Shown: positions 1 through 9,842, counted from the first letter of the stretch. The stretch is 64,000 bases of DNA from Deltaproteobacteria bacterium (GCA_016186995.1 JACPKQ010000022.1:78556-142555), one strand, 5' to 3'. Numbers and translations: made by a program. Notes: generated by a model from the letters alone, not told the origin.

Positions 1-1
1 A

Positions 2-1552
2 CTAATCATTTTTTTTAGGGATTTGTACAGTTGTTAAAAACTTGGTGTACAGCCCTCTTTGAACTCTGAAGAAATAAGTTTCTCCTTCCTTAAATTGAGA
101 AACCATTTTTTCGACATCTTTGACAGTACGCACTTCTTTTTTATCAATATCAAGAATAATGTCTTTCTTTTGAAGATTGGCTGCTTCTGCAGGAGAACCT
201 GATTCAATAGCTGTGATGACAACGCCTTCTGATTTTGGAAGTTCAAGTTCATTGGCTAATTGTTTTGTAATTTGTGCAACAGAAATACCGACTAGGTTTT
301 CGGTTTTTTTGCTTTCTGATTTTTGAGCCAAGCGTTCATCTTTTCTTTCTTCGGTGACGACTTTAAATGTTTTCAATTTTCCGTCTCGGAGTACTTTAAC
401 ATTAACTGTTATATTTGTACCCAGGCTTCCTACAAGTCGGATAAGATCACGGGTTGTTTTAATTTTATGATCGTTCACTTCAACAATAATATCCCATGCT
501 TTAATTCCTGCTTTATCTGCAGGGTCTCCCTCAAAAATTTGGGTGACAACAACCCCATCTTGGTTTTCTGGAATATTAAACTTTTTTCTCATTTCATCTG
601 TGATTTCTTGAATACCCACACCCAACCAACCACGAATGACTTTTCCCTCTTGAAGTTGGGGAAGAAGATCTTTAGCAATATTAATAGGAGTCGCAAAACC
701 AATGCTTTGAGCATTTCTTAAAATAGCAGTATTAATGCCAACCACTTCTCCATGGGTGTTAATGAGTGGGCCACCACTATTGCCGGGGTTAATGGCTGCA
801 TCTGTTTGAATAAATGTATTGTAAGGGTGCTGAATGCCTTGATCGTCCAAAATTCTTCCTTTTGAACTCACAATACCTGCGGTGACGGTGTGACTAAAGC
901 CAAAAGGATTGCCAATAGCCAAAACCCACTCTCCCTTTTCCAGCTTATCAGAGTCGCCTAGGGGTAAAAAATGAAGTTTTTTCTTGGGCTCTATTTTAAT
1001 CAAAGCAATATCTGTTTGCTCATCTTTTCCGATAACTTTAGCATCGTATTCTTTATCATCTTTCTCGCCATTATCTTTGACTAAACGCACTTTAATTTCA
1101 TCGGCTTCGGAGACAACGTGATTATTAGTGATGATATAACCTTCTTCATTAATAACAAAACCAGAGCCTAAACTTTTTTGTTTAAATTCTTTAAAGCGAG
1201 GTTGTCTTTCGCGATCTTGACGTGGTGTTCGTGGAACACCAAAGAAATCATCATTATTAAAAAAATCACCAAAAAAATCCCACGGTGAAATAAATTGTTG
1301 TTTCACCGTTGTTGTAGTGTAGATGTTCACAACAGCAGGTTCCAAATTTTTTGTAAGATTTTTAAAGAGATGCAGAAATTCTGAAACATGGGCTGATTTT
1401 TCTAAGCTACTTGTCTCTTCTTGTTTTTCTGTCCAGAGAGGTTTTTTAGTGGATTCTGCTTTTTGTGGAAACTCAACTTTGCAAGAAGCAATCACCAAAA
1501 ATAGAGAAACGGCAATAAACAAAAAGGCAGGCATCCATTTTTTATATTTCAT
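2..1552 (-). CDS. degP: DegP/HtrA-family (Do) periplasmic serine protease with two PDZ domains
   Basis: Trypsin-like motifs (TNNHVV, DIALIKI, GNSGGPL) and two PDZ-like C-terminal domains; lipoprotein-like N-terminus (FLVIASC). Confidence 0.93.
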   Translation of the reverse strand: MKYKKWMPAFLFIAVSLFLVIASCKVEFPQKAESTKKPLWTEKQEETSSLEKSAHVSEFLHLFKNLTKNLEPAVVNIYTTTTVKQQFISPWDFFGDFFNNDDFFGVPRTPRQDRERQPRFKEFKQKSLGSGFVINEEGYIITNNHVVSEADEIKVRLVKDNGEKDDKEYDAKVIGKDEQTDIALIKIEPKKKLHFLPLGDSDKLEKGEWVLAIGNPFGFSHTVTAGIVSSKGRILDDQGIQHPYNTFIQTDAAINPGNSGGPLINTHGEVVGINTAILRNAQSIGFATPINIAKDLLPQLQEGKVIRGWLGVGIQEITDEMRKKFNIPENQDGVVVTQIFEGDPADKAGIKAWDIIVEVNDHKIKTTRDLIRLVGSLGTNITVNVKVLRDGKLKTFKVVTEERKDERLAQKSESKKTENLVGISVAQITKQLANELELPKSEGVVITAIESGSPAEAANLQKKDIILDIDKKEVRTVKDVEKMVSQFKEGETYFFRVQRGLYTKFLTTVQIPKKND

Positions 1553-1974
1553 TGATTTTCTCCTTTAGTAGCATCGACATAACGCATTCTTAAATCGTAA
1601 AGAAAATTATCTAAAAGTTTTTCTTCATCTCTTGTGAGGTTACCTTTTGTTTTTTGTTTGATAAGGGCTAAAAGATCGATGTTTTGTTTAGCAGCGGGTA
1701 AATTTTTCTGATGTTTCCCTGTTGTAGGGTTGGGGGCTGCACCTAGTTCAACTAAAGCTGCGGAACCGAGAGAAAAAACAAAAGTTGCAAAGTTAATTTC
1801 TCCACCACTTTGTTCATCTTGTGGGCTTCCTTGAGGCTCTCCGAAGTGCATATCTTCTTTATTTTCTGTGTGGGAGTCGGGGACCCCTTCTCGAATATTG
1901 CCTTTGGAATCAAACCGTCTTTTATCATGAATTTTAACTTCTTCGTTTTCTTCTTTAGTTTTTTTATCAGTCAT
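1549..1974 (-). CDS. DUF1844 domain-containing protein
   Basis: INFATFVFSLGSAALVELG ... DLLALIKQKTKGNLTRDEEKLLDNFLYDLRMRYV resembles DUF1844. Confidence 0.75.
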   Translation of the reverse strand: MTDKKTKEENEEVKIHDKRRFDSKGNIREGVPDSHTENKEDMHFGEPQGSPQDEQSGGEINFATFVFSLGSAALVELGAAPNPTTGKHQKNLPAAKQNIDLLALIKQKTKGNLTRDEEKLLDNFLYDLRMRYVDATKGENQ

Positions 1975-1987
1975 AAAATCTCCTTTG

Positions 1988-2815
1988 CTAGAAACGCATA
2001 TTTTCTAAACGTTTAATTCTTTCTTCTGTAGATGGATGTGTACTAAAAAGATGAATTACACCCTTGCCTTTAAGAGGGTTTGAAATAAACAAATGCGCTG
2101 TTTGAGGGGATGCAGGAAGAGTAGCCTCTCTACTTATTTTTCGAAGAGCATTTGCAAGAGCATAAGGGTTGTGTGTTGTTTTAGCGCTTGCTTCATCAGC
2201 CAAAAATTCACGTGATCTTGAAACCGCTAATTGAATGAGCATAGCAGCAAGAGGCGCAATAATAGCTGTGAGAATGAGGGCAAAAGGATGAGGTCTGTCT
2301 CTATCTCCTCCTCCAACGCCAAAAATGGCTGACCATTTAGCAATATTAGCAATCATCATAATGGCTCCTGCTAAAGAGGCAGCAATCGTACTTACGAGAA
2401 TGTCTCTGTTTTCAACATGGCCTAACTCATGCGCAAGGACACCCTCAAGTTCTTCTTCTGAAAGTGCTTCTTCAATGCCTTGTGTGACGGCAACAGCTGC
2501 GTTTTGTGGATTTCTTCCTGTTGCAAAAGCATTCAAGGCACGGGAAGGAATACGGTAAACTTTTGGCATAGGAAGATTTTTGATGTGAGCTAACTTTTGT
2601 ACAACTTCGTAAGTTTTTTCAGAAGGGTCTATAGGTGTTGCTTTATAAAGTTTTAAAACAATTTTGTCAGAGTACCAGTAACTAAAAAGATTCATGAGAA
2701 GAGAGATGACGAAAAAGAGAATCATGCCATTTTGACCGCCTACTATGCCACCAATGGCGATAAGAAGACAGGTCAAGCTTGCTAAAAGAAGTGTTGTTTT
2801 TAATGTGTTATTCAT
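1988..2815 (-). CDS. htpX: HtpX-like membrane zinc metalloprotease (M48)
   Basis: HELGHVENRD zinc motif, NAFATGRNPQNAAVAVTQG, membrane helices. Confidence 0.95.
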   Translation of the reverse strand: MNNTLKTTLLLASLTCLLIAIGGIVGGQNGMILFFVISLLMNLFSYWYSDKIVLKLYKATPIDPSEKTYEVVQKLAHIKNLPMPKVYRIPSRALNAFATGRNPQNAAVAVTQGIEEALSEEELEGVLAHELGHVENRDILVSTIAASLAGAIMMIANIAKWSAIFGVGGGDRDRPHPFALILTAIIAPLAAMLIQLAVSRSREFLADEASAKTTHNPYALANALRKISREATLPASPQTAHLFISNPLKGKGVIHLFSTHPSTEERIKRLENMRF

Positions 2816-2917
2816 AAAACTCCTTAAATTTTATACGTTTGTAAAAAGAAACGGGTTTACGAGCCCTTACTAATATAGGTATGCCTGCATCCCAAGTCAA
2901 TGGATAGGAAGTCGCCT

Positions 2918-5386
2918 TCAAATGCTATCAGTGCTTCCTATGTAGAATTTGTCTGGGTGTAAGTACTCTTCAATCAGTTTTAAGGTTTCAGAATAAGAAA
3001 GAAGTTGAGTATATTTTTCTGGATTTAATGGAAGATCAAAAAGAACAGCTTTGCTCAAGAACAGGGGGCGTTTAAGAGAATTTGAAAACATATATTCTTT
3101 TTTGGTTAAAAACCTATTTTTAATCCATGTCCATTCTTTTTGTGGCAATTTTTTATTATAAAGATTTTTAATTGTGTTTTGAAATTGTTTAAGAACAGTT
3201 TTTTTTAATACTTCTGAAGAAATAAATTCAAAGGCAAAGAGTGAATCTTCAGGATAATCAAAAAAATAAGAATTAAGAAAATGAGGGTGATTTTGTTCTA
3301 GCTCATGCGTTAGGTACCCAAAAAGAGGAGCACTACTTGGGTTTTTAACACTTACAGGAAACCCAGCTGATAAATGTAAGTAGCGAGCGCCACTGTGCTC
3401 AGAGCTTTCTCGAATGAGTAAAGGAGGTGAGGGTGGGAAAAAGCTTTCTTTTTGAGAAACATTTTGTGACATTTTTTGAAAGTATTCCTCAATATGGGAT
3501 TTGGCTTTAAGACTTGTCATATTTCCTGTGAAACAAACGAGCGTGTTTTGTGCAAAAATATTTTTTTCATAAAAACCAGCAAAGTCTTTTTCATCAAAAT
3601 TTTCTTCAACTTTGATTTTTGAAAAACTCATTTCATGAAGAAGTGAAGAGGGTTTTGAAATAAAATAACTATTTGTTGCTTCAAAATATTTTTTTGCATT
3701 TTCAACATTTTGCTTTGTGAAATGAGGATGAAGAAAAATATCCGAGAGAAGAAAAATAAACTCTTTAATGTTATTTTCCGGTAAAGAAAAAGAATAACCT
3801 AAGTATTGTGGGTGAATAACGGGTTTAAGGGTTACATGAAGCCGAGTTAATTCTTCCTGAAGCGTGTGGGCATCAAATGTTTTTGTACTCTGAGTTAAAG
3901 TCAGTAGGAAGGTTTTTAAAAAATTTTGTGAAACATGGGTTGAAAGATTTTTAAAAAGAATTGTTCCATAAGTATAATCTAGACTTTTTTCTGTGAGAAT
4001 AACGAGTTTTAATTGGTTTGAAAGTGTAAACTGCTCAACATTAATTTTTTCTTGGTTTTTATGGTTTTTAAAACGTATAAAATTTTTTGTGGAAGGAGTA
4101 AAAGCAGTTTCACTGTCTAGTTTAAGATTTGTTTTTTCAACTTGAGTTTGAATTGTGCTTTCAATGAGAGAATAAGAGGGGATTGTGTTTTTAATATGAA
4201 AATAAGTTTCATATAATTTTTTAAAATCCTCACTGGGCGTTTTAAAAACATCTTTTATATTTTGAAAATTTTCTTTTGTAGCCGAAAGAAGAGCTATTTC
4301 ACGTGCTTGGGTCGTATAAGAAGAACCTAAACTTTCATATTCTTTTAGAAAACTTTCTAAGCCCCCGTCATAAATAGATTGAGGGATTGCTTTTTTAAGT
4401 TGTTCTATCGTTGCAAAAAGAAGAACGTGTGCCTTCAAAACATCTTCACCATTGAGGCCAAATTGAAATCCATAAAGAGTGTTGTTTCCTAAAGGAAGTT
4501 CAAAAGTATTTGTTTCAATCGCAATATCTGTTTTAGAGAGATTTTTCAAAAATGCTTGTTTCAAAATGTGTAAAGCAAGACTTGTTTTCAGTTTCAAAAC
4601 TTTTTCGGGGCCTATGAAAGATATAATAAGCTCTGCATGCTTAGGTGTGATTTGTGCTTGCGCTTTGATGTTGGAAGATGAAGAAGGTGACCCAAGCAGG
4701 GGCGCCTCGCCTTGTTGAAGATGAGTGGCACGCTTTTCAATAAAACGAAGTAATCTTTTTGCATTAAAATCGCCTACAAAAGAAAGCGTGATGTTTTTTG
4801 AAGTAAATTTTTCTTTATAAAATTCAGTCAGGTTTTGTAAATTGATATTTTCAATTTCTTTATCAGAATAACGTTCTTTTCCAAGAAAAACTTTTTCTGT
4901 GAATGAAAAAAAATCATTATAATTTTTTATTTTAATATTGTGAGTCACTTTGTTTATTTTAGTTGGGTCAAGATATGGTTTTGAAAGAAGATCAAAAAGT
5001 ATTTCCACGGCTACTTCTTTTTTAGAACTAGGACCTTCTAAATCTATTGTGAGATAATTTCCAAAGAGAGAGGTTTGAAGGGTGAGTTTATGACTATCCA
5101 TATAATAGGGATCACTTCCTCTTAAAAGAAGCTTTTGAAAAGTTTTTGCATAGAGAAGTTCTTTGGCAGTTGGGGTAGAAGCACTTATTGGAATAAGAGT
5201 TGAAATACCTATTCTTGGTTTCAGACGATCTTCTTTAAGAAAAACTGTGAGTCCATTGGGAAGACGTACTTTCGAAACACCTTCTCCATTTTGTGGAAGG
5301 TGAAACCACGTGCAGGAAGAAAAAATCAAGACACATACTAGAAGCAGAATTTTGAAGGAAATCTTGAACATAGCCGTCTTTTCCAT
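2918..5386 (-). CDS. M16 (insulinase-like) family protein with degenerate catalytic motif, predicted lipoprotein/secreted
   Basis: LPNGLTVFLKEDRLKPRIGIS start typical of M16; internal FYKEKFTSKNITLSFVGDF; HxxEH absent; lipobox-like VLIFSSC. Confidence 0.75.
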   Translation of the reverse strand: MEKTAMFKISFKILLLVCVLIFSSCTWFHLPQNGEGVSKVRLPNGLTVFLKEDRLKPRIGISTLIPISASTPTAKELLYAKTFQKLLLRGSDPYYMDSHKLTLQTSLFGNYLTIDLEGPSSKKEVAVEILFDLLSKPYLDPTKINKVTHNIKIKNYNDFFSFTEKVFLGKERYSDKEIENINLQNLTEFYKEKFTSKNITLSFVGDFNAKRLLRFIEKRATHLQQGEAPLLGSPSSSSNIKAQAQITPKHAELIISFIGPEKVLKLKTSLALHILKQAFLKNLSKTDIAIETNTFELPLGNNTLYGFQFGLNGEDVLKAHVLLFATIEQLKKAIPQSIYDGGLESFLKEYESLGSSYTTQAREIALLSATKENFQNIKDVFKTPSEDFKKLYETYFHIKNTIPSYSLIESTIQTQVEKTNLKLDSETAFTPSTKNFIRFKNHKNQEKINVEQFTLSNQLKLVILTEKSLDYTYGTILFKNLSTHVSQNFLKTFLLTLTQSTKTFDAHTLQEELTRLHVTLKPVIHPQYLGYSFSLPENNIKEFIFLLSDIFLHPHFTKQNVENAKKYFEATNSYFISKPSSLLHEMSFSKIKVEENFDEKDFAGFYEKNIFAQNTLVCFTGNMTSLKAKSHIEEYFQKMSQNVSQKESFFPPSPPLLIRESSEHSGARYLHLSAGFPVSVKNPSSAPLFGYLTHELEQNHPHFLNSYFFDYPEDSLFAFEFISSEVLKKTVLKQFQNTIKNLYNKKLPQKEWTWIKNRFLTKKEYMFSNSLKRPLFLSKAVLFDLPLNPEKYTQLLSYSETLKLIEEYLHPDKFYIGSTDSI

Positions 5387-5465
5387 TCATAGTAAGTGAT
5401 CAAAAATGCCTTGTCGAGTTTATGTCACACGCATTATATCTTTCACTTCATGGTTCGCGATTTAG

Positions 5466-5647
5466 GCTCTTAAAATGGTTACTATCTTTCGCTTCATGGC
5501 TCGCTGTAGTTGCCATATCGAATTCTTCATTATCCCGTAAGTGCTAAAGCACTGTCCGGGATGCACAGTTTTGAATATTTACAAATCGTGGGCTGCGCTT
5601 TATTTCCGCTCCAGATAGTAACCATTTTCTCACATAAACTCGAATGC
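5466..5647. repeat. Palindromic composite repeat E1 (conserved ends, 16-bp perfect closing stem)
   Basis: aaaatggttactatct (5472-5487) is the exact reverse complement of agatagtaaccatttt (5613-5628); flanks gctcttaaaatgg and ccattttctcacataaactcgaatgc recur elsewhere. Confidence 0.8.
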
Positions 5648-5687
5648 AACATAAAGTTACCTAGTATGTTTTGAAGGCACATATAAT

Positions 5688-5843
5688 CAAAAGATAGGGA
5701 TAGTGCTTACAGAGGGTCGTGTCGGAAGGCAAGCTGGCTTGGTCCACATAGAATATGTGGCAGATTGACTGAGACGCGAGGCGCACTTTTTCGCAGGAAA
5801 AAAGTGACGCCGTACCCGAGGGAAGTACTATCCCTATCTTTTG
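5688..5843. repeat. Structured repeat E2, ~156 nt with predicted three-way-junction fold; second copy at 47195-47348
   Basis: 21-bp terminal stem caaaagatagggatagtgctt/aagtactatccctatcttttg; inner hairpins ccacata-gaa-tatgtgg and ggcgcacttttt/aaaaaagtgacgcc; core nearly identical to the 47195 copy. Confidence 0.85.
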
Positions 5844-6034
5844 TGCCCATTTTAAGAACCTAAGAACGAGCTATGGTGTGAAATATTAAGTGTTATCAAG
5901 TGGTTAGAAGTCATTGATAAGTTCTCACACAGTTTGTTCTGGCGATTTCATTGACGCTTATACCCTAAGATGCTAAAATTATTAGCATAGGGGTTGTGTT
6001 GGATTTTCCGTCCTTGAAGGAGTCCTAACATTTT

Positions 6035-6958
6035 ATGAATACATTAGTTTTAGCCTTACTGGCACTCGGTGTGGGTGTGTTTTGGGCTAGCCTTCAATTT
6101 TTTAAGAAGGATGAGCTTGAAATTTACTCAGAAGAAAAGCTGGGTGAAGAGAAAACAAGAAAGACGCCTTCTCTTGTTTTTAAATTAGCCTTGCCTGTGA
6201 TGAGCCGGTTCATGGTGCCATGGGTAAGAAATCTTAAAATTGATAATTTTAGAAAGAAAGCCAAAAGAGACATTATCTCTGCTGGAATGGAAGAAGAAAT
6301 TGACCCAGATGAACTTTTTTCTTTTAAAATTCTTTTAGCACTTCTTTTTCCTACAGTTATTGGTTTTGTGAGTATTTCGTATGGTTATGGTTTTTCTCCT
6401 TTGGCACTCATTGTTGTTGCTTTTTACGGGTATATTTTTCCTTATCTCTGGATAAAATCAAGAATCAAACAACGCCATCAAGATATTCGTAGAGCCATGC
6501 CTTTTGTTGTTGATCTTCTTACTCTTTCAACAGAGGCAGGGCTTGATTTTATGGGTTCGATTGCTCGTGTTGTTGAAAAATCAAAACCAGGTGCTTTTGT
6601 TGATGAGTTGCGACGTGCTTTACATGAAATTCAATTAGGAACATCTCGAGCTGATGCTCTCCGAAAAATGTCATGGAGAATTGACATGAGTGAGGTGTCT
6701 TCTTTTGTGGCCGTGCTTGTCAGTGCAGATCAAATGGGGGCCAGCATCGGTCGTGTTTTAAGGGCTCAAGCAGATCAAATTCGAAATGAGAGATTTGTGA
6801 GGGCTGAAAAAATGGGAGCAGCAGCCGCCCAAAAAGTTTTATTGCCGCTTTTTTTCTTTATTTTGCCAGCGGTATTTCTCGTTATTTTTGGACCACTCGT
6901 TTTAAGAGTACTTCCAGATATTGGTGCTATTTTGGGTGGAGCAACTATTGGTGGTTAA
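6035..6958 (+). CDS. tadC: Tad system inner-membrane platform protein, T2SF domain (TadC-like)
   Basis: Membrane helices and T2SF motif (RAMPFVVDLLTLSTEAGLDFMGSIARVVEKS ... ADQMGASIGRVLRAQADQIRNER). Confidence 0.88.
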   Translation: MNTLVLALLALGVGVFWASLQFFKKDELEIYSEEKLGEEKTRKTPSLVFKLALPVMSRFMVPWVRNLKIDNFRKKAKRDIISAGMEEEIDPDELFSFKILLALLFPTVIGFVSISYGYGFSPLALIVVAFYGYIFPYLWIKSRIKQRHQDIRRAMPFVVDLLTLSTEAGLDFMGSIARVVEKSKPGAFVDELRRALHEIQLGTSRADALRKMSWRIDMSEVSSFVAVLVSADQMGASIGRVLRAQADQIRNERFVRAEKMGAAAAQKVLLPLFFFILPAVFLVIFGPLVLRVLPDIGAILGGATIGG

Positions 6959-7311
6959 TGTTTTTTCGAATCGAAAATAAAAAAGAGGGGAAGATTGTGG
7001 CCGAGAAAGCAATGTTAGCCGATACTTTTTTTTCAAGATTGAAAGGACTTTTAGGTACAAAAAAACTAGATAAAGGGGAAGCACTTATTTTAGAGCCATG
7101 CCAAAGTGTGCACACTTTTTTTATGAAATATGATTTAGATATTATTTTTTTAAATAAAGAAAACATTGTTATTGGAGTGGCTGAACATCTTAAACCCAAC
7201 AGACTTTCTGCATTTTACAGGCACGCATCCAAGGCTGTTGAACTTCCTTCTGGGAGTATTGTCGAGGGGAGAGTCACTGTTGGAGAAAAGTTGGAGTTTA
7301 TACAAATATGA
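6958..7311 (+). CDS. DUF192 family protein
   Basis: RLKGLLGTKKLDKGEALILEPCQSVHTFFMKYDLDIIFLNKENIVIGV is a DUF192 signature. Confidence 0.85.
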   Translation: MFFRIENKKEGKIVAEKAMLADTFFSRLKGLLGTKKLDKGEALILEPCQSVHTFFMKYDLDIIFLNKENIVIGVAEHLKPNRLSAFYRHASKAVELPSGSIVEGRVTVGEKLEFIQI

Positions 7312-8885
7312 TAAGACTTATTGTAAGAGAGGGTTTTTTAGAAAAAAAAGAGTTTTCTCTTCAAGATGGTACTTACATTTTAGGAAGAGATCCAACATGT
7401 GATCTTGTTTTACACGCCAACGGTGTTTCAAGACGACACGCAAAGATTGAAGTAAAAGGGCAGTATGTTGCTGTTTCTGATTTGGGAAGTTCTAATGGTG
7501 TTTTTATTAATGGACTTCAAGTACAAGAAAAAGAGCTTCACCAAGGGGATATTATTTCTTTTGCTAATGTTGCTTTAGAAGTGTCTTTACAACCTGTTTT
7601 TGTTCCTTCTCACGATTTAAGTAGCCCTCCTATAGGCCCCTATACAACCCCACCTGCACAAAAGAGTTTTCAATCAAAATTTAAAAAATGGTTTCATGAA
7701 AATGCTGAACGAGAGTTCAATCAACTTCTTCACAATGTTCATTTGAGTGTTATTTATGGAGGACTTTTTTTAGGTTTTGTAGTTGTTAATCTATTTTTTA
7801 CTTTAGGGCCTTCTATTTCAGAGAGCCAACAATTTATTAAAAATGAAGCACATAAAAGAGGAAGTTTTCTTGTTTCACGACTTGTTGATTTAAATGAACA
7901 GGCTATCATTCATAATGATATTTCAAGAATTGATGTGAGCAACATTGACGAACTAGAAGGAGTTGTTTCAGCTGTGATTGTTCGTCCCTTTGTTGATTAT
8001 GAAGGTAAACTCAGAGCTGAAATCATAGCCCCTATTCACAGAGCTGCTGCAATGGATATGGGTGAGCCTTGGCAGAAGAAATCACTTGGAAAAATTAAAG
8101 AGATCGTCGATACCGATGGAAATAAGAAAAAGATTGTTACACAAGATCAAAGCTTTTATGTGCATGAAATTGATGATCAAAAAATTCTTTTTTCAAAACC
8201 TATTTTTGAAACTGTGAGTGGGGAACAAAGCGTTGCTGCTCTAGCACAAGTTACATTAGGTGTTCCAGGGCTTAAGATAAACTCAACAACTTATTGGACG
8301 ATGTTTACAAAAGCACTTCTTGCAGCTTTATTTTTAAGTTTTATTTTTCTTCTTCTTTTACAAAAATTAACAAAACATCACTTAAGCCTTCTTTATAAAA
8401 ATATTTCTTCACCACAAGCTTTGGAGGGTGGAGTTATTAAATCACCCGTTAAGTTTGAACCTATACAAAAAATTGTAAATGCTATGAATGAGGCTTTAGA
8501 TACTATTAAAAATAAAGCATCTTTAACAACAGAAAGCTTAACAGAAGACTATAACCAAGAAAAAATTGAAGCCCTTCTTAAAGCATCTCACGAAGGGATG
8601 GCCATTCTTGATTTTTCAAATAGGATTGTTGCTTTAAATCCACAATTTGAAAATTTTTTTCTCATTCCAGAAGGAAGTGCTCATTACCAAAATATTATGG
8701 ATGTGATGGAAGATACTTCTTTAGTAGAGAGTATTTTAGAATTGGTGAAAAACCAAATTATCAAAGGTGAAAGGCTTACACGTCGTGATGGGCATGTGGT
8801 TGATGTTCAAGTTCAGTTTGTAAGAAATCAAAGAGGAAGTATCGAGTATTCTATTTTATCTGTGAGAGAGGTATTGGTGGCATGA
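7308..8885 (+). CDS. FHA domain - transmembrane - PAS domain protein
   Basis: FHA motif (LGRDPTCDLVLHANGVSRRHAKI ... SDLGSSNGVFING), TM helices, C-terminal PAS-like HEGMAILDFSNRIVALNPQFENFF. Confidence 0.85.
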   Translation: MIRLIVREGFLEKKEFSLQDGTYILGRDPTCDLVLHANGVSRRHAKIEVKGQYVAVSDLGSSNGVFINGLQVQEKELHQGDIISFANVALEVSLQPVFVPSHDLSSPPIGPYTTPPAQKSFQSKFKKWFHENAEREFNQLLHNVHLSVIYGGLFLGFVVVNLFFTLGPSISESQQFIKNEAHKRGSFLVSRLVDLNEQAIIHNDISRIDVSNIDELEGVVSAVIVRPFVDYEGKLRAEIIAPIHRAAAMDMGEPWQKKSLGKIKEIVDTDGNKKKIVTQDQSFYVHEIDDQKILFSKPIFETVSGEQSVAALAQVTLGVPGLKINSTTYWTMFTKALLAALFLSFIFLLLLQKLTKHHLSLLYKNISSPQALEGGVIKSPVKFEPIQKIVNAMNEALDTIKNKASLTTESLTEDYNQEKIEALLKASHEGMAILDFSNRIVALNPQFENFFLIPEGSAHYQNIMDVMEDTSLVESILELVKNQIIKGERLTRRDGHVVDVQVQFVRNQRGSIEYSILSVREVLVA

Positions 8886-9841
8886 GCCAAGTTGTAAAGT
8901 TTGAAAAATCACAATTGCTTCGAGAGCCTTCAGGTCATGAGGTACGTTTACACCTTGTTTCAGGACCTGAAGAAGGAACAGTTTATAAAATTACAGGGAA
9001 AAGTGTAAAGTTTGGAAGACATTCAGACAATGATATTATTCTTCAGGATTTGAAAGCTTCTCGATTTCATGCAGAGATGACGCTTATAGGGCATAGATAT
9101 GTATTGCGTGATTTGAAAAGTCAGAATGGGGTTTTTGTAAACAATCAGAAGATTCTTGAATCAGAAGTGCGATCAGGAGATTTTTTAAGTATTGGAAACA
9201 CTGTTTTTAAGTTTGTCGAGCATCTTCCATTGCCTATTCATAATGATGTCATGATTCACTTTGATGCTTCTAAGAGAAAGGAAGATAAAGTCCAGTTTAA
9301 AACCATTGCTGTCGTGGGTGGGTTCCTTATTTTAACTATTATCTTTATTAAAGTTTATTTTTCAGGGTCGCACATGAGAGAACCTTCAAGTATTGTAGAG
9401 CCGCAAGTCGTTTATGAACCCTCCATTTTTGAAACACCCACTCGGTTTGAGAGAGATGCTCAAACGTCCGATAAGAATGAAGAACAAGCAGAAATTCTCT
9501 ATCACCAAGGATATCGAGAGTATTTTGCGGGCAATTATGAGCGGGCTATTGATTATTTTCAAAGTTCTCTAGCTTTGATGAAAAATCATCGCCTTGCGAA
9601 TATTTATTTAAAAAATAGTTATAAAAAACTAGAGGATGAGGTGAAGTACAGATTTGAGGTAGGAAATACGTTTCTTGCAGCTCTTCAATTTAAAGAAGCA
9701 GAACGTGAGTTTGAAAGAATTATAGAGGTTTTAAATTTTTATCCTGAATCGAAGGTTTACCAAACGTACTATTTCAAATCGAAAGAATATTTAAAAAACA
9801 TTGAGAGTCGTTTGGCTTTAGAAAAAAAGGGTTATTATTAA
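8882..9841 (+). CDS. FHA domain - TM - TPR protein
   Basis: FGRHSDNDIILQDLKASRFHAEM ... LRDLKSQNGVFVNN; TM; TPR-like C-terminus. Confidence 0.85.
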   Translation: MSQVVKFEKSQLLREPSGHEVRLHLVSGPEEGTVYKITGKSVKFGRHSDNDIILQDLKASRFHAEMTLIGHRYVLRDLKSQNGVFVNNQKILESEVRSGDFLSIGNTVFKFVEHLPLPIHNDVMIHFDASKRKEDKVQFKTIAVVGGFLILTIIFIKVYFSGSHMREPSSIVEPQVVYEPSIFETPTRFERDAQTSDKNEEQAEILYHQGYREYFAGNYERAIDYFQSSLALMKNHRLANIYLKNSYKKLEDEVKYRFEVGNTFLAALQFKEAEREFERIIEVLNFYPESKVYQTYYFKSKEYLKNIESRLALEKKGYY

Positions 9842-9842
9842 A

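Noticed and set aside
34-252. ORF antisense/alternative frame to degP (and similarly 323..721, 2325..2558, 4479..4718, 11058..11375, 13642..13926, 16025..16417, 53269..53508, 61350..61616)
   Set aside because: Overlap well-supported genes in other frames, low-complexity translations, no domain signal.
5718-5745. Resemblance of cggaagg(aa) in repeat E2 to the SRP RNA GGAA-tetraloop domain
   Set aside because: Only a short match; the surrounding structure (three-way junction, long variable terminal stem, two copies) does not fit SRP RNA.
5400-5900. CRISPR-like array or integron attC array
   Set aside because: Repeats are not regularly spaced direct repeats with unique spacers, and attC core sites were not recognised; no cas or integrase genes are visible.
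5939-5955. Possible sixth sigma54 promoter (tggcgatttcattgac) before the tadC/FHA operon
   Set aside because: The -12 element reads TTGA rather than TTGC, and the -24 element departs from TGGCA; too weak to call.
5970-5988. atgctaaaattattagcat palindrome upstream of tadC as an operator
   Set aside because: A/T-rich 7-bp arms can occur by chance; no second copy or known motif identified.
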